64,000 bases of DNA from Lolium rigidum (lineage: Eukaryota; Streptophyta; Magnoliopsida; Poales; Poaceae), in NCBI RefSeq assembly GCF_022539505.1, contig NC_061508.1, forward strand, positions 67,837,754 through 67,901,753, read 5' to 3'. The translations under genes and the position numbers were made by a program. Shown in pieces: positions 45,229 to 58,500 of this stretch (positions are counted from its first letter, which is position 1; every line of letters begins with the position of its first letter). Below the pieces are notes generated by a model that searched no databases, was not told where the DNA came from, and saw nothing but the letters and a program-made list of their open reading frames with translations.

Positions 45229-48200
45229 ATGTCTTCAACGACTCCGCCTCCGACCTCGGAACCAATCATGGCGACCCCAATCTCCTCCGCCCCTCCTCCC
45301 TTCGTTCCAGTCAGGCTGGATCCTTCAAAAGATTCCGGCAAGGAGGCTGAAGGGACCTCTGCTCACCCGGAGAAAGCCTCCGGGGCGGGTCAAATGGAAC
45401 ACCAGGCGGAAGAGGTCACAAAGAAGTCGAAAGCTCGCAAGCGAGATTCTGAAGCTAAAGGAAAATGGTGGCCATGTACCACCACCGAGATGGAGCTGAA
45501 GAACCTCGAGGCGGAGGGCTTCTTGCAACCCGGAAGCTGGAGGTCAGTTCCAAATGAACTAGCTCCGGCTCCGAGGGACGACGAGATGGTGCTGACGAAG
45601 GCACTGGTGGAGCGCGGGTTTTCATTTCCGCCTTCGGAATTCTTCCTGGAGATTATGAAGACGTATGGACTCCAACCCCACAATATATCTCCAAACGAGC
45701 GTGCTTGCCATCAGCAACCACGTCACCCTCTGCGAAGGCCATCTCCGGGTAACCCCCGAGATCTCTCTGTTCCAATACTTTTTTACTGTCAAGAAGGAGA
45801 GGATCCGGCAATCCGCCGAACTCGCTACATGCGGATCCATCACCTTTATACTCCGCCCGGGCCGCGTCTACCCCCCACCGACCGCCACGAATCCGCGAGG
45901 TACTGGTCCGGGGGTTTCTTTTATCTGAAGGACGTCTCCGACCCCGCGAGCGAAAAGAAACTTCCACCTTTCAAGAATTGCCCCGCCACCGAGCTTCCGT
46001 CATGGACGCACTGCCCCCACTTCTCCGACTCGCCTCAACTGACCCGCGCTGTTAGGCGGATCTGCAAGCTCACGGAGGAGGGGCCGACGGGGAAGGATTT
46101 AACCCTTTCCTGGTTCACCAAGCGGATCCAGCCGCTGCAACACAGGGACCGCCTGATGTTTGAATACACAGGGCGCGACGATCCAATGCGCCACCAAAGA
46201 CAATCTCTCCGCCGACGCCATCGACAAGAGGATCCGGGTCCTCATCAAGATCTCACGTGAACTCCATGTTCACGTATGCAACAAAGACATCCACACGAAT
46301 GGATCCGGAACCGCGGTACGTCGTCTTGATTTTGGTCTATTGTTGTTTCTTCAAACTTTTTTGTCTGTGTTTAACTTTGCATTTAGCTCGAGGCGCTTGA
46401 GGAAAATGAACTCGGAACTCTCCTCCGAGTCCCATCCACCGGTAACGCGGATCCGGAAGCCGCATCGGAGGCGGAAGCTCCTGAAGCCCCACGCCCTACT
46501 AAGAGGAAGAAGCCGGCTCCTTCCAGCCCCCATGCGAAACGCCCCCGCGAAGTGCTTAGCCCTGCGGCTACCCGGAAAGCGGAGGCGGAAAAGAAGCGCC
46601 TTTCGCTGATTAACACCAGCAACAAAGGGCAGCATGCCATCCAGCATTTCTTCAAGCCTTCCGGGTAAGCGCCTACTTCCGAGATCCAAGTTCTGGTTTC
46701 ACGCTCGCTCTTACGCTTATGTTTTTATGTTATTTCTGAAGCTCCGGAAACCAGCCCCCCAAGGTCCCAAGGGTCCTGAAGAAGAGAGCCAGGCCATCTC
46801 CGGCTTCTTTTCCTATTACTCCTGAGGTTGAAGTTCCGCCCAAGGCTTCATCTGTCTCCAAGCCGGATCCAAAGGATATCATCAACATTGATGACCTTCC
46901 TGAAGATCCCTCTCATCATGGCGACTCCGCCAAGGGGACCTCCTCACCCATTCCTCCGCCAGATCAGCCAAGCTCCGCTTTCGCGGGGCCCACTGGAGAA
47001 GAACAGGAGCAAAAGGCTAAGCTCCTCCAAGTTACCAACGCGACCCGAGTCAACCTCCAACCAACTCCGTCCCTCCAAAAGCTTACCCTTGCACAACGTC
47101 ACGCGGAAGTTTCCGCTATGCTGAACAAGGTATGGGGAAAACCGGACGAGGAGGTGCGTGAACTCGCCGACCTGGAGGACAGCCTGAAGGATTTTTTCGC
47201 CAAGCACAAGGAAGTGCGGCAGGTAATACTAGCCCCCAAGCGTTGGGTGATATAGTTCCGTGTAACATGTATTAGCCGATGCTTTCCCAAAATGTACTGT
47301 TAGTCGAAAATTTTGAAATTTGTATCCCAAGACTTTGAAATCTTCGTCAGCCCCCCAGATTTTAATATCCGACTAACTCTCTGCTGCTTCGCAGACCACG
47401 CGGAAACTGCACGAAGATCTTCGCGTGCATGTGCTGGAACAAATCGCGGAAATTGAGGGGCTGCGGCAGCACGCGGAAAATAGCAAAAAAGATATCCAGC
47501 TGCTTGAGACCCGCCTTCAAGGTACGAGATCCGGGTCCTCACTTTTTGTGCTGACATAGTTGTTCAGGATGCATAATATGTGCAACTTTCTGCCTTCAGA
47601 AGAAACTGCCAAGCACTCATCGTTTGATGAGCTTTCCGCCAAGGTCAAGGTGCTTGAGGCGGAAAACGAGTCCCTCAAAACCTTCATTCAAGAATCCACT
47701 AGTAAGGAGACTGAGGCGAGGAAAGAGCTCTCCGAGAAGCATGCCCGCGACCTGGCGGAGCTGAATGACAAACTGGAGAAAAGCCAGGGCCGCGTGCTCT
47801 CCGTGATATCCAAGAACAGAGTTCTGGAGGAGGAGGCGGAGGCCATTGACAAACTTATCTTCCGTAAGCATTTTTCCGTGTCGTTGCTCCGACCATCTTG
47901 TATGATTTCTCTCTAACGGAACTGAACCTCTTTCTTCCACAGCAAGCCTTGGCTTTGAATGGTCAAAAGAGTCAAACCTTAAGAGGACGGAGGCATACGA
48001 TGAAGCGCGAATTTCAATTGACGCGTTATTTGAAGCTTGTCGCGGAATCGCCACGGCTCTGTCCCTGAAGAAGTCCAAAACCACAGTCATCGATACGATG
48101 ACCAAACTTATGCGCCAGGTGCCGGATTTCATCAAGGACCGGCGAAGTCTTCAGCACGCGGAGTCGCATCCCTTGTCTTGGCCACCCGCAAGGCTCACTT

Positions 48201-48499
48201 CCCCTCGCTCAACCTCGGCGGATGTTGCACGCGGAGCCCCCAAGGATTCCGACATGGGCGCCCTCCTCGCGGAAACCGAAGGCTATGAGCAGCTGTTTGT
48301 CAGGCGAGTGGATCACTCGTTCTGGTACAACAAGCACGATCTGCCCGAAGGATTTTCCGATGCAGAGGAAGAAGCAGGTGAGCCGGAGTATTACGGGGAA
48401 GGATCCGGGTCAAGCGGCGAGCATTCCGGAGAAAACTCTGGTGACGACTCCGAAGCCGGATCTGGTGACAGCGATGACGGCTCCACCTACCAGCAATGA
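45229..48499 (+). pseudogene. Antisense spliced gene of the Tat element (putative gypsy-type transposon domain protein)
   Basis: Six exons join in phase with GT-AG introns: 45229-46315, 46387-46664, 46742-47222, 47395-47521, 47600-47863, 47943-48499 (TGA). The N-terminal half is the 'putative gypsy type transposon' domain (as in Pfam PF04195): ALVERGFSFPPSEFFLEIMK, HVTLCEGHLRVTPEISLFQY, RYWSGGFFYLKD, and then DLTLSWFTKRIQPLQ. It continues with a bipartite basic NLS (KRKKPAPSSPHAKRPR), an acidic/Pro-rich linker, a long coiled coil (exons D-E, AKVKVLEAENESLKTFI), a helical domain, and an acidic tail (GSGDSDDGST). Exon 1 is broken at about 45697 (CAG read as CGAG), 45874 (C-run) and 46190 (GC lost); the other five exons are clean. 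The role of these proteins is unknown. Well-kept splice sites argue for recent function. Confidence 0.75.
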
Positions 48500-49095
48500 A
48501 GAGGAGGACTCCGAATAGAGTTCCTGTTTTAGACAATGAAACAAATTGCATCATTTTGGCCCCAGAGAGGGTTTGTAATAAGACTTAAATTCTTAAGTAG
48601 CTAGGAACAAAACGATTATGCATGGGGCGGAAACACTTATCCTGCTATCCGTTAATGTTATGTGCATGTTTCGTTTTATGTCGGAAAGCAAGTGCTGACT
48701 TCATTATTTTCCGGCTTGCTCGCTTGACCTTCCACGAGCCGGAAAACCTTAGCCGGAAACGCTCGCCGGCGGCGACGAAGCCCAATGGCAATCCGTCAAT
48801 AACCGCGGAAACAAGCCCCCAAGCATAGGTGCCGGAAATCGCTACTAGGAATCCACGAGTTCGCAACGGACAATAACTTGATCGGAAAACTTAAGCTTAC
48901 GTCCTAAAGGATGATTTTTGAAAATCACAACATTTATACACGCCTAGGCGGAAAAATCCATCTCTGCGGTTTTAGTCGGAAAACATACACGATCTAAAAA
49001 TGAACAAGTAAAGGAGGTAAAAGACTCAAAGAGTGAACCAAAAGCTTTATTTCATTGATCATGTATAATATTGTTACAAGGTATGCAATTATATG
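48500..49095. other. Spacer between the antisense gene and integrase
   Basis: Convergent 3' ends: the antisense gene stops at 48499 and integrase (minus strand) at 49096. No ORF of note. The part from 48840 on is repeated at 55546. Confidence 0.5.
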
Positions 49096-51858
49096 CTAAG
49101 TGTGGAAAGGACGTAGCTGTGCAATGTTCCAAGGGCGATCTGTCTCGTCGTAGATATCATCCGGATCCTCACGCTTGCGTTTCCGGCGCCAATTAGCGAG
49201 TGTCTGTCCCTCAGCCTCTCGGAAATCAACAAGGTAGTACGATCCGTTATGAAGCACTTTGCTAACGACGAAGGGTCCTTCCCATGGAGATTGCAACTTG
49301 TGATCTTTCACCTGGCGAAGGCGGAGAACCAGGTCTCCGGCCATGAACGAGCGATTCCGGACTCGACGACTATGATAACGTCGGAGCTTCTGCTGGTAGA
49401 TGGCGGAGCGCTGGTCGGCTAAATTCCGAGCTTCTTCGATCGAGGTCCACGGATAGCTCGTCCGGCCTCGTCGGCTGTTTCTTCATTATAGGCGGAAACT
49501 CGCGGCGAATCGTGGATGATGTCGGAGGGAATCACGGCTTCGGATCCGTATACCAGGAAGAATGGGGTAAACCCTGTTGACCTGTTAGGGGTAGTTCGTA
49601 AACTCCACAAGACAGCGTCCAACTCATCGGCCCAGGCTCCTGCTGCTCGTCGCAGCGGTTCCTCAAGGCGTGGCTTGATTCCTGATAATATTAGACCGTT
49701 TGCCCTTTCAACTTGACCATTGGATTGTGGGTGAGCCACAGATGCGAGGTCCAATCGTATTCCCATTATCTCACAATAATCCTTCAATTCTCCCTGAGCG
49801 AAGTTTGTGCCATTATCCGTGATTATGCTCGTGTGGGATGCCGAATCTCATCACGAGGCTGCGGACAAATTTTAGTGCCGTAGCACCATCGGCTTTTCTC
49901 ACCGGCTTAGCCTCGATCCATTTGCCGAACTTGTCAACAGCGACCGGAGGTATTCAAAACCGCCAGGAGATGATCTTTTTAACTTACCAACCATATCGAG
50001 CCCCCGGACCGCAAATGGCCGGGTGATAGGTATGGTCTTCAGCTCTTGGGCTGGAGCGTTTGGTTGAGTAGCGTAGTACTGACAACCTCGGCAGGTCTTG
50101 ACTATCTTGTCAGCATCTTCTTTAACTGTAAGCCAATAAAAGCCTAGCCGAAAAGCTTTTGCAATGAGTGACCTGGGGGCGGCATGGTGCCCGCAATCCC
50201 CTGCGTGGATCTCTATGAGGATTTCAATGCCATCTTGATTGGAGACGTATTTGAGAAACACCCCTGTTGCGCTTCGTTTGTAGAGCTGTCCATCAACAAT
50301 TGTGTAGGATCTTGCTCGTCTGATGATCTGGCGCGCGAGGACCTCGTCCTCCGGCAACTTCTGATCGATGAGGTAGTCCGAGAAAGGCTGTGTCCAAGCC
50401 GGAATGGTGGCCAACACCTCTCCGGCCGGAGACACCGCCACCTCCGGGTTTTCCGGGTTAGCGCCCTTCACCGAGGGTATCCGGAGATGCTCCAGGAAGA
50501 TTCCGGGCGGAATTGGCTTTCGCCGGATCCAAGCTTGGATAGCATATCTGCCGCTGTGTTATCGTCTCTCCTGACGTACTTGACTTCGTATCCGAGGAAG
50601 CACTTGGCGATCTCATCAACTTCGTCTCTGTAGGCTGCCATGACGGAGTTTCTGGTGTTCCATGTTCCGGCTACTTGTTGTGCCACCAGGTCGGAATCTC
50701 CACAAGCATATGATGTGCTTGATCCCGATTTCCTTAGCGATGCGCGTACCGTGTAGTAGAGCCTCATATTCCGCCATGTTGTTTGTAGCTTTGAAGTGGA
50801 TCTCGCGAACGTCATCGCAGTTCTTCTCCGGTAGGGGACTTCGGGGTGACTCCGGCTCCCGAGCCTTGATGCTGCTTGGATCCATCGAAGTGCATGACCC
50901 ATGTCTCCGGTTCCGGCTCCGGACTTGCATCCGGAGCTTCGTCCAATCCGCAACGAAATCTGCCAAGACTTGGGATTTTACCGCAGTCCTTGGCTTGTAA
51001 GCGATGTCGAAGGCGGATAATTCAATGCCCCATTTAGCCGTACGTCCTGTTGCGTCAGCGTTGTTGAGAATTGTTGACAGCGGAGCCTTGCTCACAACTG
51101 TTACTGGGTGCTCTTGGAAGTAGTGTCTTAGCTTCCGGCTGCCTAGGAACACTCCGTAAGCTAGCTTCTGAAAGTGAGGGTATCTTTGTTTTGACTCCGT
51201 TAGCACCTCGCTTATGTAGTAGACAGGTCTTTGGACGTCATATTCATGACCTTCTTCCTTTCGCTCCACCACGATGACGAGGCTGATGACTTTGTTGGTA
51301 GCTGCCAGATAAAGGAGCATTGGCTCTAACTCTGCTGGGGCTGCCAAGATAGGTGGGGAGGTAAGTATTTCCTTCAACCCTCGAAGAGCTGCGTCAGCTG
51401 CGTCGTCCCGGGACAAATTTGTCTGTTTTCTTCAGCAACTTGTACAGAGGTAGCGCCTTCTCGCCAAGACGGCTAACAAACCTACTGATTGCTGCGACGC
51501 AACCAGTTAGTCGTTGCACATCTTTGAGACAAGTTGGCCGTTTGATACACAGGATTGCCTTGATTTTTTCCGGGTTAACCTCAATGCCTCTGTGAGAGAC
51601 TATGAAGCCAAGGAGTTTTCCGGCTGGCACGCCAAAGACGCACTTCGGCGGATTCAACATCATCTTGTACCCGCGGAGGTTGTCGAAGGTTTCGTGAGGT
51701 CGCCGATCAGGTCGGATCCTTTCCGGGTCATGACCGCGATGTCGTCGACGTAGGCGTGCACGTTCCGGCCGATTTGGTCCTTCAGGCACCGTTGCATCGT
51801 ACGTTGGTAGGTGGCACCTGCGTTTTTCAAACCAAAAGGCATAGTAACATAGCAGTAA
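48840..51858 (-). repeat. Tandem pol repeat, unit 1 part
   Basis: Direct repeat of 55546-58562 (3.0 kb, close to identical, same order). It runs from CGCTACTAGGAATCCACGAG to ATAGCAGTAA and holds the integrase, RNase H and part of RT. Period 6706 bp. Confidence 0.9.
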
Positions 51859-53200
51859 GTACCAAACGGGGTAATGAATGAAGTCGCCTTTTGGTCGGAT
51901 TCCTTCATCCGGATCTGATGATACCCGGAATACGCGTCAAGAAAACACAGAAGTTCTGCCCCCGCCGTCGAATCAATGACTTGGTCAATGCGCAGCAAGG
52001 GGAACGGATCCTTCGGGCAATGCTTGTTCAAGCCAGAGTAATCGATGCACATTCTTAGTATTTCAGTATTCTTTTTGGGTACAAGGACGGGATTCGCGAC
52101 CCAATCGGTGTGGATAACTTCTATTACAAAACCTGCTTCTAGTAACTTTGCTAGTTCCATTCCTATGGCGCGGCGCTTCTTATCTCCAAAGCGTCGCATA
52201 GCTTGCTTTACCGGTTTAGCCCCCGGGTTTATATTGAGGTAGTGCTCGGCGAGTTCCCTTGGTACTCCGGACATGTCAGAAGGTTGCCATGCGAAGATAT
52301 CCATATTAGCGCGGAGGAACTCGACGAGCGCGTCTTCCTATTTGGGGTCCATGTTGGCTCCGACTGAGACCTGCTTGGAATCGTCGCCTTCCTTGAAGTT
52401 GACTTTCTTGGTCTCTATCGCGGCCCCGAAGGAGTTTTTGTGTTCGGAGATCCGCTTCTTGGTGGTCTGCATTTCGGTCGGATCCACCGCGGCTCCGTAG
52501 CCTTTCAGCCTCTTCTCCGGATATGACGGACTCGCGAAGGCGGCTTCGCCCAACTCGCACTCGTGAGCCTTTTGTAGTCTCCGGTTATGGTGATCATTCC
52601 ATTAGGACCCGGAATCTTGAGCTTGTTGTAGATGTAACATGCTCTTGCATGGAACTTGTGGTAGGTGGGCCTGCCGAAGATGACATGGTAGGAGCTCTTG
52701 AAGGGCACAACTTCAAACGTGATTTTTTCTTCGCGGAAATTGTGAACGTCGCCGAAAGCCACGGGAAGTGTGATGCTGCCGAGGGAATTCGCCTTCTTAC
52801 CCGGAACCACGCCGTGAAACTCAGTGTTGCTGTGTTTGAGCTGTTCCTTGGTGAGGTTCATCCGTTCCAGAGTCTCCAAGTACATGATGTTCAAGCTGGC
52901 TCCGCCATCCATGAGGCACTTGGAGAAGTCATACCCGTCTATGCGGGGGCTTACAACCAAGGCGTAGTATTCTTTTGGCACAATGGCGGGATGATCCTCC
53001 CTGTCAAATGTGCACGGAACTTCGGAAAACCTGACATACTGCGGCACAGCCGGAACCGTGGCGTTCGGGATCCGGGTAGCCGACTTTGTAGCGCGGACCG
53101 TTGGGGTTCCGAGGAAGGTGTGGTAAGCCCCCACGCTCTTTTTCTCGAAGGGGTTGGATTTACCTCGCGGATCCGGCTTTGGGATCCGGCGAGTTATCAT
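49096..53200 (-). pseudogene. Tat element pol: protease, RT, RNase H, integrase (unit 1)
   Basis: Pieces in order on the minus strand: protease (KCLMDGGASLNIMY, about 52882-52916); RT open 52304-51660 (VLVPKKNTEILRMCIDY, LDAYSGYHQIRM, MPFGLKNAGATYQRTM, catalytic YVDDIAV about 51735-51755); frame change near 51700; RT end and connection (GYKMMLNPPKCVFGV); RNase H (51416-50500, several breaks); integrase zinc region (CRGCQYYA about 50080); catalytic core (ITDNGTNFAQGELKDYCE about 49790-49835) and C-terminus to 49096 (MAGDLVLRLRQVKDHKLQSPWEGPFVVSK). At least six frame breaks, many at CG/CAG/CTG sites that differ from unit 2. Confidence 0.85.
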
Positions 53201-53599
53201 CCTCGTCCATCGCCTCGGAACCGTCCTCCTCCTTGTCCTTGTTCTTGCCCTTGCCTCCTTTGCCGCGTGGGCGGTGCTTCCGGGCTCGCTTGTATCCTGC
53301 TTCCGGGTCGTTCTTTAGATCGTTGACCCACTTGCAGTTGCGGTTGGTGTGAGTGGACTTCCCCGTAGCCGGATCCAAGTGGGCCGAGCGGGCATGTCTC
53401 TATACTCCTCGTAGGTTTGCGGGGCGCGGGATCCGCCGGCTGTGACTTCGGTGCTATGCTGCGCGACCCCCGCCGGCTCCGCCTCCACGGCCGCGTCCTC
53501 TTCCGCCTCCCCGAACCTCCGCGTTGGAACGCCATGGCGACCATGTCGGATCTGCCACTCTTCCGGTCATCGGGGTTTTTGCGTTTATGGCCGCTTGTT

Positions 53600-55545
53600 G
53601 TTTCCGTTGTCACGGTTCTTCTTTTGTTGGTGCAAGGGGATTGTCTGTAGCTGCTATATCACCGCCTGCGTCGTCATCGGCGGCAGTGTGGTCACCGGCA
53701 ATGGAGATCATCTCATCCAAAGTCGGCTTATTGGCGTTAGCCATACATGTGAGCTTATGCCTCGAGCAATCCTCCTCTCTGCAGTCCACCAATGAAGGCG
53801 TACATGGCGGTGGTGTGGTCGACGTTTTCGCACTCGTTCCGCATGCCAACCATCGTGTGAGGAAGTTTCTTGAGGATTCTCCCTTCTTCTGGATACAAGC
53901 TTGTAAGTCGCTTGCCGTGGCAGGTCTTTTGTAGGTGCCTCTGAAGTGTTTCTCGAAAGCGGTCTTCAGGTCGAACCAGCAAAAGATGGAGTTTTTCTCG
54001 AGGTCACTGAGCTAGATCCGGGCTGGTCCTATAAGGTACAACTGGAGCATGCGGCAAGCGATATTAGGGGTTCCTCCGGTAAAGGTTACTGCATTATAGT
54101 AATCCTCAATCCAGGTATCCGGCCTTTCGGTGCCATCATAATGCTTAAGGTTTCCGGGTAGCTTGAGGGAGCTCCTTGGCTTTGGTTCCTCTCGAATCAT
54201 CCTGCCAAAGCACTTCGGTCCGATGTAGTCGGTTCTGTATTCGTTGAGGCGTTCCCGCGCGTCGCGCGAACCGTGACGGGGGGACTTTGAGCGAGAGCGA
54301 GATCTCCGGCCACCGCCTCCGCCTCCACCTCCGCCGCCACCGCTAGGTGGTGGTGAGGGAGACCTGCGAGGGGGCCGATCCGACCTCTTGCTTCCGCCTC
54401 CAGATTCTCCCCGGCCCTCCCGGTGCCGGCTCCGGCTCCGTGGCTGCCTTCGCCGTGACGCTGGCTGCCACGGTCGTTCCGGCTCCGGCGGGGCTCCGGG
54501 TCGCGTTCCTCATTCCGGCTCCTCCTAGGCTCGGGCTCACGATCGTTGTTCTGATTCCGGCGAGGTTCCGGCGTGCGCTCCCTGCTCCTATTCCTTGAGG
54601 GCAGCACGTTGTCGCGGATAACAATTCCACCATGCCCCTGAGGCCCGGTGTTTCCGGCTGGACTACGGCGGCGAGGGGGACGCGGGTAACCATTAGGCGG
54701 AGGAGAGGCGTTGCGGTACTTGTCTCGTCCAGAGTACATTGCGTCCTTTCCCTTTCTCGGATCTGACGGTGGCGTCTTTGATGGTATGGGGATCGGATTT
54801 GGGTGTTCCCTGGTTTTCCTTCTTCGTTCCGAGGATCCGGTTGGCGATTCGTCATCTCGACGGCGATCGTCGCGGGCGTCCTTCGCGCGGTGGAGACGCA
54901 GAGTGCTCGGGTTAGATTCTAACTTGCGCGAAGTGTCCGCCTTGCTCCGTTGTTTAACCGCCGAAGCGACGAGCGTGCGCAAGTAGTTGATGTCAATCTC
55001 CTCGTCACTTTTCTTCGGGATCTCTGCAGCTTTCGTCATATTGTCCTTTGGGGTTGCGAACGGCTGCTGATCCGTTGGAGTTGCGAAGGTGATCCTGCGG
55101 GGAGCTATCAACTCACGCCGGACCTTTTCTACCTCCCGATCAGCTTCAACGATCTTGTCCTCCCAATGCTTTCGGAGTTCCTTGACTTTTGCCAGTCCTT
55201 CGTCCACCTCCTGCTCACGCTGGATGAAGTCTTCCACAAAAACTGCGGCATGCTTCCTTTCCTCCAGCATGGCGGCTGCGGTGTCCTTAAACTTCTTGGT
55301 TGTGGCCAGCAGCTCCACTCTTTTAGCTTCTAAAGCTTCTAGGTCTTCGGGAGTGATGGGTTTGTTAAGAATATCCGAGCGATAAACTGCATCCATGCCT
55401 GCTTGTGCGACCATCTCTTCAGGCGACAGGAGGCTCTCCGAGGAAGAATCCCTACGGGGCCGATCCCGCGACATCGGAGATCCGTGGTGAGATGGCTGGG
55501 GTGGGATTGGGTGCCTGCCTCTTCTGATCCGTTTTCTCCGAGCGC
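53600..55545 (-). pseudogene. Tat element gag (unit 1)
   Basis: Open from about 55500 to 54197: helical N-terminus (SPEEMVAQAGMDAVYRSDI), a coiled coil (VKELRKHWEDKIVEADREVE), a basic Arg/Pro-rich region with repeats of EPRRSRN, then across a frame change the gag domain (YDGTERPDTWIEDYYNAV). A TAG follows GPARI near 54012, then KTAFEKHFRGTYKRPAT and FIGGLQRGGLL to about 53760, with a degenerate Asp-rich end. It would form the particle coat of the element. Confidence 0.7.
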
Positions 55546-58500
55546 CGCTACTAGGAATCCACGAGTTCGCAACAGACAATAACTTGATCAGAAAACTTAA
55601 GCTTACGTCCTAAAGGACGATTTTTGAAAATCACAACTTTTATACACGCCTAGGCGGAAAAAATCCAGCTCGGCGGTTTTAGTCGGAAAACATACACGAT
55701 CTAAAAATGAACAAGTAAAGGAGGTAAAAGACTCAAAGAGTGAACCAAAAGCTTTATTTCATTGATCATGTATAATATTGTTACAAGGTATGCAATTCTA
55801 TGCTAAGTGTGGAAAGGACGTAGGCCGTGCAATGTTCCAAGGGCGATCTGTCTCGTCGTAGATATCATCCGGATCCTCACGCTTGCGTTTCCGGCGCCAA
55901 TTAGCGGTGTCTGTCCCTCGGCTCTCGGAAATCAACAAGGTAGTACGATCCGTTATGAAGCACTTTGCTAACGACGAAGGGTCCTTCCCATGGAGATTTC
56001 AACTTGTGATCTTTCACCTGGCGAAGGCGGAGAACCAGGTCTCCGGCCATGAACGAGCGATTCCGGACTCGACGACTATGATAACGTCGGAGCTTCTGCT
56101 GGTAGATGGCGGAGCGCTGGTCAGCTAAATTCCGAGCTTCTTCGATCAGGTCCACAGATAGCTGTCTGGCCTCGTCAGCTGTTTCTTCATTATAGGCGGA
56201 AACTCGCGGCGAATCGTGGATGATGTCGGAGGGAATCACGGCTTCGGATCCGTATACCAGGAAGAATGGGGTAAACCCTGTTGACCTGTTAGGGGTAGTT
56301 CGTAAACTCCACAAGACAGCGTCCAACTCATCAGCCCAGGCTCCTGCTGCTCGTCGCAGCGGTTCCTCAAGGCGTGGCTTGATTCCTGATAATATTAGAC
56401 CGTTTGCCCTTTCAACTTGACCATTGGATTGTGGGTGAGCCACAGATGCGAGGTCCAATCGAATTCCCATTGTCTCACAATAATCCTTCAATTCTCCCTG
56501 AGCGAAGTTTGTGCCATTATCTGTGATTATGCTGTGTGGGATGCCGAATCTCATCACGAGGCTGCGGACAAATTATAGTGCCGTAGCACCATCGGCTTTT
56601 CTCACCGGCTTAGCCTCGATCCATTTGTTGAACTTGTCAACGACGACCGGAGGTATTCAAAACCGCCAGGAGATGATCTTTTTAACTTACCAACCATATC
56701 GAGCCCCCAGACCGCAAATGGCCAGGTGATAGGTATGGTCTTCAGCTCTTGGGCTGGAGCGTTTGGTTGAGTAGCGTAGTACTGACAACCTCGGCAGGTC
56801 TTGACTATCTTGTCAGCATCTTCTTTAACTGTAAGCCAATAAAAGCCTAGCCGAAAAGCTTTTGCAACGAGTGACCTGGGGGCGGCATGGTGCCCGCAAT
56901 CCCCTGCGTGGATCTCTCTAAGGATTTCAATGCCATCTTGATTGGAGACGTATTTGAGAAACACCCCTGTTGCGCTTCGTTTGTAGAGCTGTCCATCAAC
57001 AATTGTGTAGGATCTTGCTCGTCTGATGATCTGGCGCGCGAGGACCTCGTCCTCCGGCAACTTCTGATCGATGAGGTAGTCCAGGAAAGGCTGTGTCCAA
57101 GCCGGAATGGTGGCCAACACCTCTCTGGCCGGAGACACTGCCACCTCTGGGTTTTTCCGGGTTAGCGCCCTTCACCGAGGGTATCCGGAGATGCTCCAGG
57201 AAGATTCCGGGCGGAATTGGCTTTTCGCCGGATCCGAGCTTGGATAGCATATCTGCCGCTGTGTTATCGTCTCTCCTGACGTACTTGACTTCGTATCCGA
57301 GGAAGCACTTGGCGATCTCATCAACTTCGTCTATGTAGGCTGCCATGACGGAGTTTCTGGCGTTCCATGTTCCGGCTACTTGTTGTGCCACCAAGTCGGA
57401 ATCTCCACAGCATATGATGTGCTTGATCCCGATTTCCTTAGCGATGCGCAGACCGTGTAGTAGAGCCTCATATTCCGCCATGTTGTTTGTAGCTTCGAAG
57501 TGGATCCGCGAACGTACTTGCAGTTCTTCTCCGGTAGGGGACTTCGGGGTGACTCCGGCTCCCGAGCCTTGATGCTGCTTGGATCCATCGAAGTGCATGA
57601 CCCATGTCTCGGTTCCGGCTCCGGACTTGCATCCGGAGCTTCGTCCAATCTGCAACGAAATCTGCCAAGACTTGGGATTTTACCGCGAGTCCTTGGCTTG
57701 TAAGCGATGTCGAAGGCGGATAATTCAATGCCCCATTTAGCCGTACGTCTGTTGCGTCAACGTTGTTGAGAATTGTTGACAGCGGAGCCTTGCTCACAAC
57801 TCATTACTTGGGTGCTCTTGGAAGTAGTGTCTCAGCTTCCGGCTGCCTAGGAACACTCCGTAAGCTAGCTTCTGAAAGTGAGGGTATCTTTGTTTTGACT
57901 CCGTTAGCACCTCGCTTATGTAGTAGACAGGTCTTTGGACGTCATATTCATGACCTTCTTCCTTTCGCTCCACCACGATGACGAGGTCGATGACTTTGTT
58001 GGTAGCTGCCGGATAAAGGAGCATTGGCTCGACTCTGCTGGGGCTGCCAAGATAGGTGGGGAGGTAAGTATTTCCTTCAACCCTCGAAGAGCTGCGTCGA
58101 CTGCGTCGTCCCGGTACAAATTTGTCTGTTTTCTTCAGCAACTTGTACGGAGGTAGCGCCTTCTCGCCAAGACGGCTAACAAACCTACTGATTGCTGCGA
58201 CGCAACCAGTTAGTCGTTGCATATCTTTGAGACAAGTTGGCCGTTTGATACACAGGATTGCCTTGATTTTTTCCGGGTTAACCTCAATGCCTCTGTGAGA
58301 GACTACGAAGCCAAGGAGTTTTTCGGCTGGCACGCCAAAGACGCACTTCAGCGGATTCAACATCATCTTGTACCTGCGGAGGTTGTCGAAGGTTTACGTG
58401 AGGTCGCCGATCGGGTCGGATCCTTTCCGAGTCATGACCGCGATGTCGTCGACGTAGGCGTGCACGTTCCGGCCGATTTGGTCCTTCAGGCACCGTTGCA

